NCBI GenBank assembly: GCA_037013685.1
Contig: CM072884.1
Location: 98,746,048-98,810,047 of the forward strand
DNA length: 64,000 nt
Direction of reading: 5' to 3'
From: Acridotheres tristis
Lineage: Eukaryota; Chordata; Aves; Passeriformes; Sturnidae
Position 1 is the stretch's first letter; every line of letters begins with the position of its first letter. The notes under the pieces were generated by a model that was given only the letters and a program-made list of their open reading frames with translations, had not been told where the DNA came from and did not search any database. Shown in pieces: positions 11,401-24,598 of the stretch. The translations under genes and the position numbers were made by a program.

Positions 11401-14400
11401 GTTTGGGGATTTTGTTGTTAGATGGAGAGCCTGCCAGTTAAAAAACATATCAAAAACATTTAGTGCTTGATTTCCACCTCACTGCAGCTACACAGCAGTG
11501 TAATACCATAGTAGTTAATGCAGCTTCTTTCTGGCTCATGCTCAAGAGCCAAGCAAGAGTCTCCAGTGGGTTTATTAGAAATTCTGCTGGAAATGTTTTA
11601 ACTCCTTTAAGACCAATAAGGTCTCCTTCACACAGGAGCAAAACTGCAGAGAAGATACAACCAGACTGGTAAGAGTCATCAACTTACTGTGGATCTAGTG
11701 GTTTAACAGAAATTCTTCCTATAGCCCCTTTAAAACTCCATGCTTCTGTTTAAAAACCTTAATAGCATAATGTTTGTGTTCATACAGAAACATAAGATAA
11801 ATGTTCCAGTGAAATCAATGGAGTAATTCCTACTTTTGGTTAGTTCCCCTGCTCATACAGTGGAGATATGGTGATTAAGGAATGAATGGACTCTGGTAAC
11901 GTGCTGAGGGCATGGGAAGGTCATTCACCTGTTGATTCAGATGCATAAGAGATGTTAATTTTCCTCTTTGAAAGATGAAGGGCCTGGAGTGTTTCCAAAA
12001 AACTCTTGCACATTTCTCAAATGTCCTTGGACAGAGGGAAGGACTTGCAGGAAGGAAATATAAATACCCAATTTCAAGGTGCCACTCAGCTGCTGTTCTG
12101 GATCAGCAGAATCAGGTTTTGTTGACATTTCTTACATAGGTTTACCTGTTCAGAGGCTCCAGTTTTGAGGATCAGATTAGGCTGGTATGGTAGAGGTGTG
12201 CAAAGGTGCAGAAGAAGAATGGGAACAGTCCTTAGTGATCCCTGCCATGAGCCAGTCCCAACTTCTCCTTCTCCATTTGGGCAAAAGCAGACTGCTCAAC
12301 TGTTTAAAGGCAGCACCTGGCTCTTCCTCTCTCCAAACTGGAGAGCAAAGGAGATCGGGTGCAGGGGAGCCACAGCTGTTTAAAAAAGCCTCTGATCTGA
12401 CACATTTCCTTCACACGTGTTGTACCTAAATCAAGCAGATACCCCCAGGAAACTCTTAATAGCAATGTTACGATATCCAGAGTGGGGGTGAATATAGGAC
12501 CAACTGATGTGAGTAATACATGTATATTTTAAAAGCATTGTTGCAGGGTTTTGTGGTCGCTGGAGTCAGAGAGCTGGGATTGTTCAAAAGCTGCTCTTTC
12601 CAATCGCTTGGCATCTCCATGTAATCAGAGGCTGACATCAGACTCTCGATTGGAGCTACTTGAGCTATTAGGCTGTGAAGAGCAGAAACTCTCTGTGTTA
12701 CCCAGTGTGTATGAGGGGGGAAGGTTTTTTCTCACTTCCTTTGATGTATTAGCATCAAGAGAGGGAGTCTTCGCTTCATTCCTAATTGCTTCTCGTCTTT
12801 GAATTTATATACCAATATGTAAGTAACTGCAAAGGGAGATAGCAGAATTTATAAAAAGTTCAAAAAGGCAGGGCTTAGAGCATGATTAAAATAAAAGATA
12901 GCATAGATGCTGTTTTTAGCTGAAATATCTCCCTAGAATACTTTCCATTTACATTCTCATTATATCTAACTGCTTCTAATGCACTGCTTAGTTTAACAAC
13001 TGGCATGTTTTTAGGGTAGATTTTAAAGTAGATATACACCCACTGTGTTCTTAACTTGAGACTTTAAATTGCAGTATCTGTATTGGACAATCTTTTCTTA
13101 TACCTTCTTGGCTGAAGGCAGGAAAAAAGCAATACTGATAGGAACCTAATTAAGCCTGTAGTCCTATTACACCAGGAGCTGTGTGCATGAAATGCTGCTC
13201 AATTCAATGAGTGCTACGTGGCACTGCCATGTTAAGTCCCAGCAGAGAGTGACATATTTTTTTTTAATAGGATCACTGTAATTCTTACAAAGCCACCATG
13301 GTTTTCTCTTTCTTTTCAGCTGCCAAGGCAGTTGGACTTTGAACTACAACCACTCAGACTGAGTCTCTGAGAAAGTTTGGAGATGTCTTGCGAGTGTGTG
13401 CATGTGATTAAGGGGAATGAACATGGGGCAGTGTGTTTGTGCTATAAATATGCACAGTCTTCAGGCTTCTGCAGCTTTTCCCCCTGCCTTCTCAAAGTGT
13501 TTTTTGTTATCTTGACAATGTTTGAACAGACTTTTAAGTTGACCCGGACAGAGGGTGAGTTGGTGCTGATCCTTCTTGAAGATGTGTGTATCAGTGGCTA
13601 CAGAACTGGGTCATTTTTAGAAGCAGAATATGTAAGGTGCACTGAAAAAATTCAGTGTGTCCAGAGGCTTTGGATTGCTTTAAAGTCAAAACTGGGCTCT
13701 TTGTGCATGCTCAATTTTGCCCGATTTTTTTTTTTCTTCCCCCCCACCCCCAAAAAAGCCATTACCAAGCGTTGTTCTCTTCAGATACCAATGATTATCC
13801 ATGATTGCAGAAATCAGATCTTCTGGATGATGAAACTCAAGATAGGCAGCAGTAACTCACTGTGATGCTCAGAAGCAAACTTTTTAAGGATGCTACACAT
13901 ATTTCACTGCATCCAGTACTTAGTGATCTATGATAAGGGGCGATTTTATTTTTAAGTGAAACAAGAGATTAATTATGATTTAATGCTTACCATGCAAATC
14001 AGAGCGGGTACAAAGAATGGATACTATTCAGTTCCTTTTTTTCTCCCTGTAAAGTTTATTTACTTGAAGAAAAAAGAGGGGCAGTTCTTGTCATAGGCAT
14101 GGTCTTTTGCTTGGTGAAGTGGTTTTTGATGAAGTGTTGTGTACTGGAGGAGAGTAAAGAGATGTATCTTAATTTCTAAGAAAAGAAATAACGTATCATG
14201 GATTGATCATTGACTTTCACATGCCCAGCCTTAACCCTGGAAGCTACATAGCTCTGTGCAGCCCAGATTTTGAATGCAAGCTTTTTTTCTTTCTTGTTTT
14301 TTTTTTTGGAGGGATTATTTTCTCATACTTACCCAAACCCACTTCTGACTGGTTGTGCTGCTTCAAGCTGTGCTAAACTCAGCTTCTCTGGCCTTCCTCT

Positions 14401-16901
14401 ACCCCAGCAGTGAAAATCATCACAGAGGCTCCAATCTCAGCACACTGAGGAGATCTCACCTCCCTTTCTGTGTTGACTGTTCCCTGCAACAAGTATTGCT
14501 GCAGGAACCTGAGGTCTTGGTCTCTGCAGAAGATTGCCTGAAGCCTTGCACACGGTTAGCATACCAAAGACAAATTTTCCCCATAAGCTGGATTATCCTG
14601 GCAGCACTGTTTTTAGCCTTGTTTCTTATCAAAACAAGTATTAAGGAATAGCACATTCTGTGTGTATAGCAGGGAAGAGGGTGGGTGTGCCTGGGTATCT
14701 CACACCAGCCATTCACGAATTTTATATTTGTTACTCAGCTACAATTTCAACTACATTGTCACAATGTAGAAATCATAAAAGAGGCTGTCAGGTAAAGGAG
14801 AGGACAGATTATTCCTACTGTATTTGGAGGAAGGTCTTGTTCTTTATTAGAAACTAGAAAATCCACTGGGGAAGGAATCCCATATAAATGTTCCAACCTA
14901 ATAAAAAGAAGTGCTTCAGTTGGAGCTCACATTTACTTCAATGTGAAAGTCAGTCTTTGCATGACATAAAAGCTGGAGAAAACCAGGCTTCATTAGCTCT
15001 GCTGCTTGTAAAACTGGTTGTTCATATTCCTCTTTCCCCTCTAGAATTGCTGATTATTTCTTTTCAATTTCAATATTGTTTTTTTGAAACTTATGCCTTG
15101 AATGACTTTCATTTTGTGCCATCCTATCCTTTACTCCTCTTCTCATGGTGGTTTCACAGGGGCTATACTTTTACCTCTGTCTTAATAGCAAAGGCAACCC
15201 CCCCCACTCCCTTCATGGTGTGAGTGAACAGTATTAATTTTTACAACTGTGGTTTATTCTCCATTGATTATCTTTAATGTGATGCTGTCTTGTTCAGTTA
15301 ATAAACTACCTGCTAAGATGTAATTATCCCCCTCCCTCAAACATAACATGCTTTTAATAGATGCTGTAAATGCACTCATTGTGCCTGGCACATTAAAAGC
15401 ACTGGTTTAAGTTCCTGTACTTTCAAATTGCACTGTAGCTGAAGTGTATTTTGTGGCAATTATTAATCTGCTAATATTCTAAAATAAGTATGACTACTTC
15501 ATTACTTCAGTAGTATTTTTAGGCCTCTGTTACAGCTGCCACAGGCTTGACATACTTGTGCCAAGACAGAGGTTGGATAAGCTATGCTCTGGATAAAACC
15601 CTCCTAAGGGAGACTAGGAGGCTCACCTGAAGGTTTATCATTAATTATATATCTCTGTTAGCTGATGTGAATCAGTATCCAGATTGAAGTATACCCAGGG
15701 TATTTACCCAGTTTGTGCTGTAAATATTTTTAGGGACCTCTGTCAACACACAGAAAATTTAGAGTACAATTTTCCCTCAGATCCAACAGTAAAATCATCT
15801 GCTTACAGGTACATATGAAAATGAGCACCTCATGTATTTGAGAAGTGCTGTGTCTGTAAATGAGTGAATAGGTTACAGCTGCATTCAGTAGCTGTAATAT
15901 GACTATTCATTTATGAAACTGTCCAAGGGGAACTTAACACAAATTATTAGTGTAGATCAAAAGTATGTTTCACTTATCTGCTTGTTCCTAAGAACCCAAT
16001 AGAATGGCAATTATTTAAAGAAAATAAGGGAGAACTGCAAAATATCACAGCTCAGGCTGATTATTTATTTTCTTTCTGAGTCCTGTTTGGCTTTAGATCT
16101 GTTTTGATAAGCAGCATCTTGGACTGTGAGACTGAAAGGTTCTGTCACCATAAAATAAGTGTGCCCATTTTTGTGCAGACCTTTTTAAATGACAATTGAA
16201 ATAGGTTTTCCTCCAAGAGGAAGAAAAACAAGAAGAGGTTATTCCTCAAAATTCAGTGTGTCACTAGAGAATGAACAACTTCGTTATACACATGTGCACA
16301 CACACACATATATATAAAAACACAGAGAAATGCTTTTCTAGATAATGGAAGAAGACCAATGGAAAGATTGGACAAGATCATATTGGTCATTGAGATTAGA
16401 AAAGCTTGATAATATGAGAAGAAATTTACAGCCACATTAGCAGCAAACTCATCAAATGAGAGAAAATATTTAGTACTCCAGCTCTCATTGCAGAGGTAAA
16501 AATTGAAGGTAATTGATGTATCTTGTTTTTCCTTGTTTTGACTTTGTATGCTTATCCAAAAGCATCTCATGGTTGAGTTCACTTCCTTCCCATTCCCTGC
16601 CTCTCTCAATGGAAGATAAGTTTGGACTCTGAGATTGTCATGTCATTGATGGAAACTCTTGTACTGCATGTAATGAGTGATCAGAAGTGAGGTACATCTT
16701 GCTTAGGAACGTGGGAATTCTGCTGTTTGGTACTTGCATACTTGCAAGAGTATAGGCTTTGCTTTTGAATGAACTGCCCCTGCTATATTACAGCAAGTGT
16801 TGAAAAACAAAATTAAAACGTAGAAAAGCCAACTTAATGAAATTAAATCTTCCAGGACAACAGATGGGTAAGTGAAAGGTAAAGTCATGCAAGTCTAGGT
16901 C
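5411..16901. other. Intronic stretch without recognised genes
   Basis: CpG-poor single-copy DNA. Visible structure is limited to AT-rich patches (for example 8220-8335) and homopolymer tracts (T/C/A-rich at about 13724-13757, T-rich at 14281-14309, an eight-C run near 15200). A short mixed CA/TA repeat lies near 16293-16320. Open frames up to 177 codons at 6624-7157 and 162 codons at 13377-13865 have no recognisable domains; the second runs through homopolymers that give poly-Phe and Pro-rich patches. They are not called as genes. Confidence 0.6.
16293..16320. repeat. Short CA/TA dinucleotide repeat
   Basis: An interrupted alternating purine-pyrimidine tract of CA units passes into TA units, flanked by unique sequence. 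It is a minor microsatellite and likely length-polymorphic. Confidence 0.7.
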
Positions 16902-16965
16902 ATAGGTTGGACTTGATGATCTCAAAAGGTCTTTTCCAACCTAGTTCATTCTGTGATTCTGTGAC
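16902..16965 (+). mobile_element. CR1 LINE, 3'-terminal fragment
   Basis: The sequence shows the typical CR1 tail: GGTTGGACTTGATGATCTC, then a stretch around TTCCAACCTA, ending in two octamer-like units related to ATTCTGTG. Only about 64 bases of the element remain, which is the usual extreme 5' truncation of CR1 insertions. The octamers at the right end place the element in + orientation. It has no coding capacity. Confidence 0.85.
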
Positions 16966-19900
16966 ACAGTGTCTTTTGCAGAATGCACTGAAGGAATGTG
17001 TTGTATTTGTTTTTGCAAAGAGATGTGTCCCATGCCTTTGTTCCCTTTTGAGGCAGTCCAACCTCGGGCTTGTTAAATATGTCTCTACAGAAGCTGGCAC
17101 ATACTGACCTTGTTTGCTGCAGTCTGTTCTTCTGTAGCTTCTTGATTCTGGTGGCATGAGCCAGATGGACAGAGCCCTAGAGCTAAACGCTGGATAGCAT
17201 AATTAAGTGCTCTAGTATTGAAGGCTGGAGCTGACTGAGACAAACTTTGGCTGATACTACAATATTTCTTTGTCCAAGTTACATCTCCAGTGTCAAAGTA
17301 ATTCCTATTTTTCCTTTCAGATCATATTCCTTGGGTATGAGGATACTGAATTATATACCAATATGATTTTCACTGACATAATACAGAGTTCTCTCTATTT
17401 CTTTGTGTCCTTTTAGCACTACAGGAACATTTCACAAATTTGTAGAGCTTGTGGAAGCTCACCTGAATTTTCCTTTAATATTTGTACAGCCTTTTTTCTG
17501 CTGTGTTTTGAAGTCATGGTGGTCAGTTGTGAGCTTCATGTGAATTCTGCTCCCTGGAAAGTCCATGTCAAGCACATTGAGGACACTGGAACGTGGTTTA
17601 TGAGGAAATAGTAGAGAGCTTTTAGGTGAGCTCTGCTGCTACCTGTCAATGGCTGGTAGGTGTGTAGAGCAGATTCAGACCCATCCTGGTGCTGAACTCC
17701 TCCTGAGTGAGCTGAGAATGTTTACTTTTGCAGGCTGGAACTGAGAACGGGGACCCAGCAGCTAAAATACCATTGACTTTTTATGACAGCTTAGGAGAAG
17801 GTTGTTAGTGACATTCAGGTCACCAGGTTTTAGCACTCTAAACTTTGGGCCATCCATCCTGTTCAAAGGTGAGTGTGTCTTTCACTCTTAAGCAGAGGAA
17901 CCTTCTAGTTCAGTTGAGTCCCTTAAGTTCTATGAGTGTCACAGTGTGAAGTGGGTACTGCCACAGGCTTTTTGGCACTCTGTTCTCAGGTCTGTGGCAG
18001 AGTGACAGCACATCCTTCCTCTCAGAGGAGTTACCACACAAGCAGTGAGAGAGAGTCAGGTTGTGAGGTGATAGATTCACGACACACAGACCTGTTTTGT
18101 AAATGACAGGCAGTCTGTAAGGCTGAGACCCTTCCACATCAGGAGTGCTTCAGTCCGTCATGGGAAAATGCTTTCAGGTGCATATGAAGGCAGTACCCCC
18201 AGGTGGGATTCTCCAGTCTTACTTTTCAGCAAGTAGGAGTCCTTGCAGGCTGGAACTGAATAGATCTGCAGACCTTACTCTGTGAGAACTAGGCTGAGTT
18301 TGCTGTTGCCAGTCTTTCTTTTGAGGTCTGGCTCATAGAGGAGATTGAGCTTTCTTACATTACAGACAGCATGTCCTGGTTAATTACAGTCATGTAAAGA
18401 TGAGGTTTTACCTTGGGACTTGGTTTAATTAAAAAACGGTGCTGAGAAGTTTATTAAACATCTATGTTCTATCTGGGTGCCAAGTTCTAACGCTGGTTTT
18501 CTTCAGGTGCTCTCCCAGCTCCAGTCAAAATGGGCCACCTGAACCTGACATCTGCACTAATGAAAGGGGAGGGAGCACAGGCTGTCATTCTCTGTCTAGC
18601 CTAGCAGCTCATTTTTCACAGCTTGAGCTTGTTGCTGGGCTTTGGGGAAAGGTTTTTGCAGGTAGTAGAGTCAGAGGAAAGGTTGCAGTGCAGAACCTGA
18701 TGCTTTCTCTGTGTAGTGGAAAAACCATGATCATGCATGTGAAATGTGGACTAGAGGAGCCTTGTGTGGGTGGTCTTGTTTTGACTCTTTCTGCCCCCTT
18801 CCTTTCCCTTCCTGCTCACGTATGCTGAAGTCTGTCATCTATTTAACTTCAGCTTTTCTAATAATCCTAGATAATATACAACAAAAACAATAACAAGGTG
18901 CCTGGATATACAGTCCTTCTGAACTGTAGAAGCCACAAGATTTCTTAGACATGCTTTTTGTTAGTACTGGCTTGTGAGAGACCTAGCACTCCATGATGCC
19001 CATCTGTTAGCAGCACGTTTAAATGTGATTAATGTGAAAGTTGCAAGAATTGGAATAGCTTTTGCTACTCTACAAGAGAATCTGTCACTGTTAATCTCTT
19101 GCAGTATTAAAAGCTTAATACAGTAAACCTAATGTTATGGAAAGCTGTAGCTTTGCTTTTGTTACTATCACCTTAGTGTATTATTAAACTACTATTAGCT
19201 TTTCCTCTGAAGTTCACAAGCATAGAGGGAGTGTAGATACCATGCACATGCAGAAGAATATTTAAAGGAACATTTAAGTATGAAGTCTCTCACGAAAGAG
19301 ATGCTCCAGCATAAAAGGGTTTTGGGGAACATTAGGTTTGGTATTTCTGAGGGGATGTGGACAAAGCAGTATGTATTAAAAGTCAGCCCTTTCCCAAAGT
19401 GCTGGTGGAGGCTGAGAAAGTCACAAGCAGTGTCCTAATGTGGTTGTTCTTTGCTGTGCATTGGTAGACATGATTTACCCACCCATGGCAGCAGACCTAC
19501 CTCATTAGTAGTTTAATCAGAACTGTTGCATCTTTAACAGGGATGATAGGTAGGATAAGCAGTGTTATGGCACAAGCAGGATCTGTCTCCTGGAGCAGGC
19601 TGACACTTCAGGAAGCAAATGGGAGAGGACCCAGGGAAGGAAAATTACTTGCTTCATATAGCTACTTGTGTTGGAAAGGATCAAAGAAATCATGAGTCAG
19701 TATCTTTCTTTTTCTTTAAAGGACATTTCAGAAGAGTGATTCAATTAAATAGTGATTTATTCAGGATCTGCAGGTGGCTTGTAAAGTGTAATCATATCCC
19801 CCTTACCTTTTAAACCCAGATCTACCGCTTTGTTCATTTTAGTGGAGGTGGAGATCTCCATTCTTCGATTTACAGTGGCAGTTTGGTAGAGGAGAGGGCT

Positions 19901-21427
19901 TGTTATAAAACTTCTTGGTTTATGGCATGATTACAAGGTGCTTTTGTTTTCAGCAGGGACAGCAATAGTGCTTTGGTCGAGACATTTCCAAACTGCTTGC
20001 AATCTTCTTGTAAGGTCATTGGGCAACTGTAGGACAAATTGAGACCTGCCTTTCAGTGAAACAGCCCCTTGTTCCATCATGTGCAGTATCTTCACAGCTG
20101 CCAAGCAGCTTATCCACTTTCACTCACTGCAAAAAGTCAAAATCAGATCAGATAGAATAGTGCTGTCAAAGGGGTAGTTACAGAATATATATAGTTGCAG
20201 AAATCAGACTGGAATATGTGGGATTTCTGATTCTTCCCTGTGCCCCCTATAATCCAGTCTTTGAATCATTTAAGAGCTTGACGTGCCATGATTAAAAGCT
20301 TCAAGGACTATATTTTTTCATTTACCCTCTAAACAGATGACCATCAAGTCCACTGCTCTGAGCCATTAGGAAGACTTGCAGGGAAGATAGCTTGTCATTC
20401 AGACCAAGTGCAGTAAAGGGGCTTTCTTCCTTGTTGCACATTGTTGAAGTGGAACTTAAATTTGGTGCCTGAGGGCTGTTATGGCACACCTTGCACCTGT
20501 GAGTCTCACTATTGCTCCTGCTCTTTGTCCTGTGAATTGAAGAGTGATGTCCAGTATCCTCCATCCATTCTCAACAGGAGAATCATGTGCCAAAGGCTTC
20601 AGGTAGTGGGCTGAAGTGAAGGTCATGCAGCATGTTATCAAATTAGGAGACTGCTTTGCTCTATCCCCTCCCTTCAGTTCTTTGGCAGTCAGAGTCTGTT
20701 AGCTCACACTGTGAGAAATTCCAAGAACTTCTAGGATAGTATTCCAAAGCCTTGCAAAGTTGTGTGTGGTAGTGTAAAATCTGTTTACAAGAGTCCTAAT
20801 GGATCAGCTCCTTCCTATACTCATGGTTGCAGGGATATCCCTGGAAAAGGGCATTATTTTCATTAATTGAAAGAGTCTTGGAGATAGGGAGTTAGGGGAA
20901 GGAGGATTCAGCTGCACCTTAAATGCCTTGCTGTTGCCTTATGCTTTTAGTTCACTTTTTAGCTGTTAAAGTGTGGAGGAAAGAGGATTCAGTGAGCAGC
21001 TATGTATGTGTTTGTCTTCAGTGAATGCCTGCTCAGGCAAGGCAAGCATGATTCAGCTACTAGTTAGTGCTGATATACCAGAATTGGCAAGCACTGAACA
21101 CTCCTGCTACTGGATCTGCCCCAGTTGCTTGATGTGCAGTGCTGAATGGATGTACATTCACCAATGCTGTTGCACAAACAAATAAGTTAATAAAAAGCAG
21201 CTGATTGTGTCACTGTAAGATGTAGAAACTCCAAAGTAGCACTGAGATTATTCAAAAACAGATGTTCTTATCTGGAAACTCCTAGAAACATAGACTGGTT
21301 AGGTAGGATAGACACAAAACAAACTCTCTACCTTGTCATTAAATGATTTCATGGTGAGGACTTTTATAACAGTTTTTCTCTTGAAGCCTTATCCCAGGTC
21401 TGAGTTTGACAGCGAATTTTGCTTTGG

Positions 21428-21444
21428 ATTATCTCAGAGATAAT
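21428..21444. promoter_or_regulatory. Palindromic GATA-type site
   Basis: ATTATCTC and GAGATAAT form perfect 8-base arms around one central base. Each arm contains an AGATAA/TTATCT core, the classical GATA-factor site, so the whole is a dyad GATA motif. It lies just before a CpG-enriched patch. Function is inferred from the motif only. Confidence 0.35.
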
Positions 21445-21479
21445 TGGAGCTGCATTGGCATTCTCCAGTGAGAGAATTA

Positions 21480-21880
21480 ACTCACGAGAAAAAGCTTTTT
21501 TGAGGAGACGCACTGGAAAGAAACCGCTCCGTAAAAACTGGAATTATACAAACCAGCTGTCTGGCCTCATATAAAATTATACTGGCCTTTTGTAGCTCCG
21601 TGTAAGTGGTGTTTAACCCTTGCCACCACTACCGGGTCCTGCTGGGAGGGATGAAGTCGGCGGATGGCTGAGCGGGAAGCGATTGTGCGGGGCCAGCCTT
21701 GGGTCTTTATTCAGGCACACAGAGCTTCCCGCCCTCATCAATCACTTCGGGTTCTTTTTTTTTGCTTTTCCTCCTTCTCCGAGGGAACTCAGTAAAAAGA
21801 CCGGGCATACGGAGCAGCCACAGCAAGCTGGATCATTTCCATTTATGTTTCTCTGCCCTCTGGAGGCAAAAGTTGTCCCG
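21480..21880. other. CpG-enriched intronic patch, possible enhancer or conserved element
   Basis: By eye about 19 CpGs occur in 400 bases, well above the surrounding intron, where CpGs are rare. The patch follows a palindromic GATA motif. Open frames here (21620-21904 and 21699-22145) show no known domain. CpG retention in a long developmental-gene intron can indicate an unmethylated regulatory element, but this has not been tested. Confidence 0.3.
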
Positions 21881-24583
21881 TGCTTATGGCCTGAGGTGTA
21901 CTGAGGGTGCCCCTTCTGCCCCGGCTCCCCAGGGGCTCATGTGGTGCAGGATTGACTCCTCTGCCCATGTCCCTGGGAAGAATGGGTTTTTCACCTGCGG
22001 AAATGAGCCCAGACCACTGGTCCTGGCCGCACACAGATTCATTTTTAACTTCCACATCTTAAGGAGGACTCTAGCTGTGGCCTGTGCCTGGAGACTTGCA
22101 TTAATGTCCTCTTTTTATCAGCTGATAAGAAAAGTTGTGGAGTAGTGTCCATGCACATCCTCTTCAGTAGTTGTGAAAACACCTGAGGATGACAGCCAGT
22201 TTGGGAAGTTATATTGAGCCTTGCTGCTGCTGGAGAGGGAATGAAATGCTACTGTGGGCTGTTCCAGGGCCATGGCAATGGTGGTGTTCTGCTGTAACAG
22301 TGGAGAGAACAGCACAGGGTCCCCCTCCCATCCCAGACGTGGCCTGCTGCAGGCTGAGGTTGCATGGAGAGAAGGCTCAGGGGAAGAAAATAATATTCTT
22401 TCTTCCTTGAGCCTAGTGGCAATCCTCAAATACTCAGAAAAATAGTTTTGATCAGACAATCATGGCTGGTACCAGATGGTTCAAGCAAAGTGTAAGAAGT
22501 ACTGTAGTAAAAAGTAGTAACAACTGCCCACACATGAAGCTTTATCCTAGAGAAGGAAGGCTTGGCTTTGACGGGTCCTTTGAAGCATGAGCTTCTTATG
22601 TGCTGTTTGTTCACTCTGTTGTCATTGCACATACTACTATTAACTGAGCTGAGTGTGTGGTTTTTTTTTTTTTTTTTATTCTCCTAAATTCTTGGCGGCC
22701 TTAGTGATGAAACACGGCCAGCAGCTCTGCTGGTTACCTGTGTATTGTCTGGGAACTCTCTGGAATTAGTTTAATTTCTCTGAATACCCACTTGTTCTTG
22801 CATTACAAAGCTGGATAATTAAAGAATCCCGGAATTCTCCCTCTGTACTATTCATTCCTTTGTGTACCTCTTTCTTGCTCCCTTATATCTAAATTAAATA
22901 CATTAGACCTCTCCAGTGTCTTTCCATCTGTAGATCTTTTCATGCCACTAATTATTTTTATAAGCTGTTTCTGGAGCTCTTTTATTTCTCAGCATCATTC
23001 ACAACTCAAAGGCGGCTGCAGACAGCAGTATCCTTATATATGTATTCTGGGAGCTCCTTTCTCATCAGTTTCTCCCTCCATCCTCCCCATTTTTCCAGGC
23101 TCAGTGCTGTAGCCTTCCTTCACGAAACCTGATGACTTCAGCCATTGTAAGTGAAGAATACAGAATCCTTCATTTATGTGTATTTATCTGATAAGTGACT
23201 GAAGCTACAGGCCTAAGCATCTTGGTGAGCTGCCATATCATTTGCTAATCATTAACACAGTTGAAAGACTTTTTTCTTTATTAAAAAACAAAGTATGGTC
23301 TTTAAAGAACAGTATTTTGCAAGAAGAGAAAGCTGTGTTTGTTTTGAAAGGAAGATTTATTGGGATGATATAATCCGACTTGTGCTATCTCCTCACCTGT
23401 TTTTCCTCAGGGAGACCATCAATCTTTATTAACATTTCTAAATCAAAAGATAAAAATGATAGACAAATTCCTGAATGGGATGAAAATACTAATAAGACCT
23501 GAAAGAAAAATCCTTTCCTTTTAGTACCTGCTGAAATTGAATTCAAAGAGGATCTAGTTCACTATAGATGTGTGTGATCTCAGAGCAGTTTTGTGGCTTC
23601 AGTCCTTTGTAACATGAGATCGGACAGAAAGAGCAGTGGTGCATGGGTCCCATCTGGAAGGATTTATCATCTGAACTCTTAATGCTGGGCTTGCTTTTTC
23701 TTTTCCCATCTAATCTTTTTGCACTTACATGCCTCACGTGAAACAGCTTTGAGTGGGTCCTAGACTTGGCTGGGTCCAGCTTCTCACCTTGCTTTACCAT
23801 TTCCTTCCTGGAGCTGCCTCTAGCACAGCTGACGCTTTCCTAATCCTTTGGGCTGTCCCTGCCTCTGGCTTTTGCAGTGCTGGCTGCATTAATACACACA
23901 GCTACATGTTGCCAGTTTTGTCTGACAATGAATGCTGTGCTGCATTCCCAAAGTTAGCACAGGTTTGACAGAACTTAATTTTTTAGTCCCCTCCTTTGTG
24001 CCATTCCTGCATCTGACCTGTGAAAATGCATTAAAGAAAAATGAGGCTTTCTAAGTGCTTGGAGGATGAAAGTTCAGAGAGAAGTTGTCTCTCAACTAGC
24101 ATTGGAGGGACATTTGCTGAAGAAGCAGCCATTAGGCTTGTACTGTTGAAATTCGTTCTCATTTCAGGAGACACAAGTCACACAGATGTTTAGTAGCTCA
24201 TCTGGGACTACCTGAGTTCTCTCTTCCCTCTGAACATAATCTATAACACCTTGCCTATGCGGGCAGAAAAAAATTTGCTCCATGAATTAGGAAGAAAATT
24301 ATAGATGGAAAAGGTTGCTTTCTGTAGACCATGCACTGGTGCCTCTTTCAGATAGAAAAGTGGTAAATCAGGCTGAAAAAAGGACTGTTTCCTAAATTGT
24401 CCTTCCCTTTATTTTCTTCACTGTCACAAAAAGTAGTCTTGTGACCCCAGCAAGGAAAAGCATGCAGCTTGTCTGACTGTGATCTTTAAACACAGTTTGA
24501 GTGTATCAGCCTTATCTATAATTTCTAACATCCACAGATACATACATGCATGTTAAATATCTATTCATCCATATATTTAAACT

Positions 24584-24598
24584 GTAATAAATTATTAC
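24584..24598. repeat. 15-bp AT-rich palindrome
   Basis: GTAATAA and TTATTAC are perfect inverted arms around one A, set in an AT-rich segment (about 24540-24615). It could extrude a small hairpin or offer paired AT-rich factor sites; chance is also plausible in DNA of this composition. Confidence 0.5.

Noticed and set aside
13377..13865. A 162-codon plus-strand open frame
   Set aside because: It runs through T, C and A homopolymers that give poly-Phe and Pro-rich patches; no known family match.
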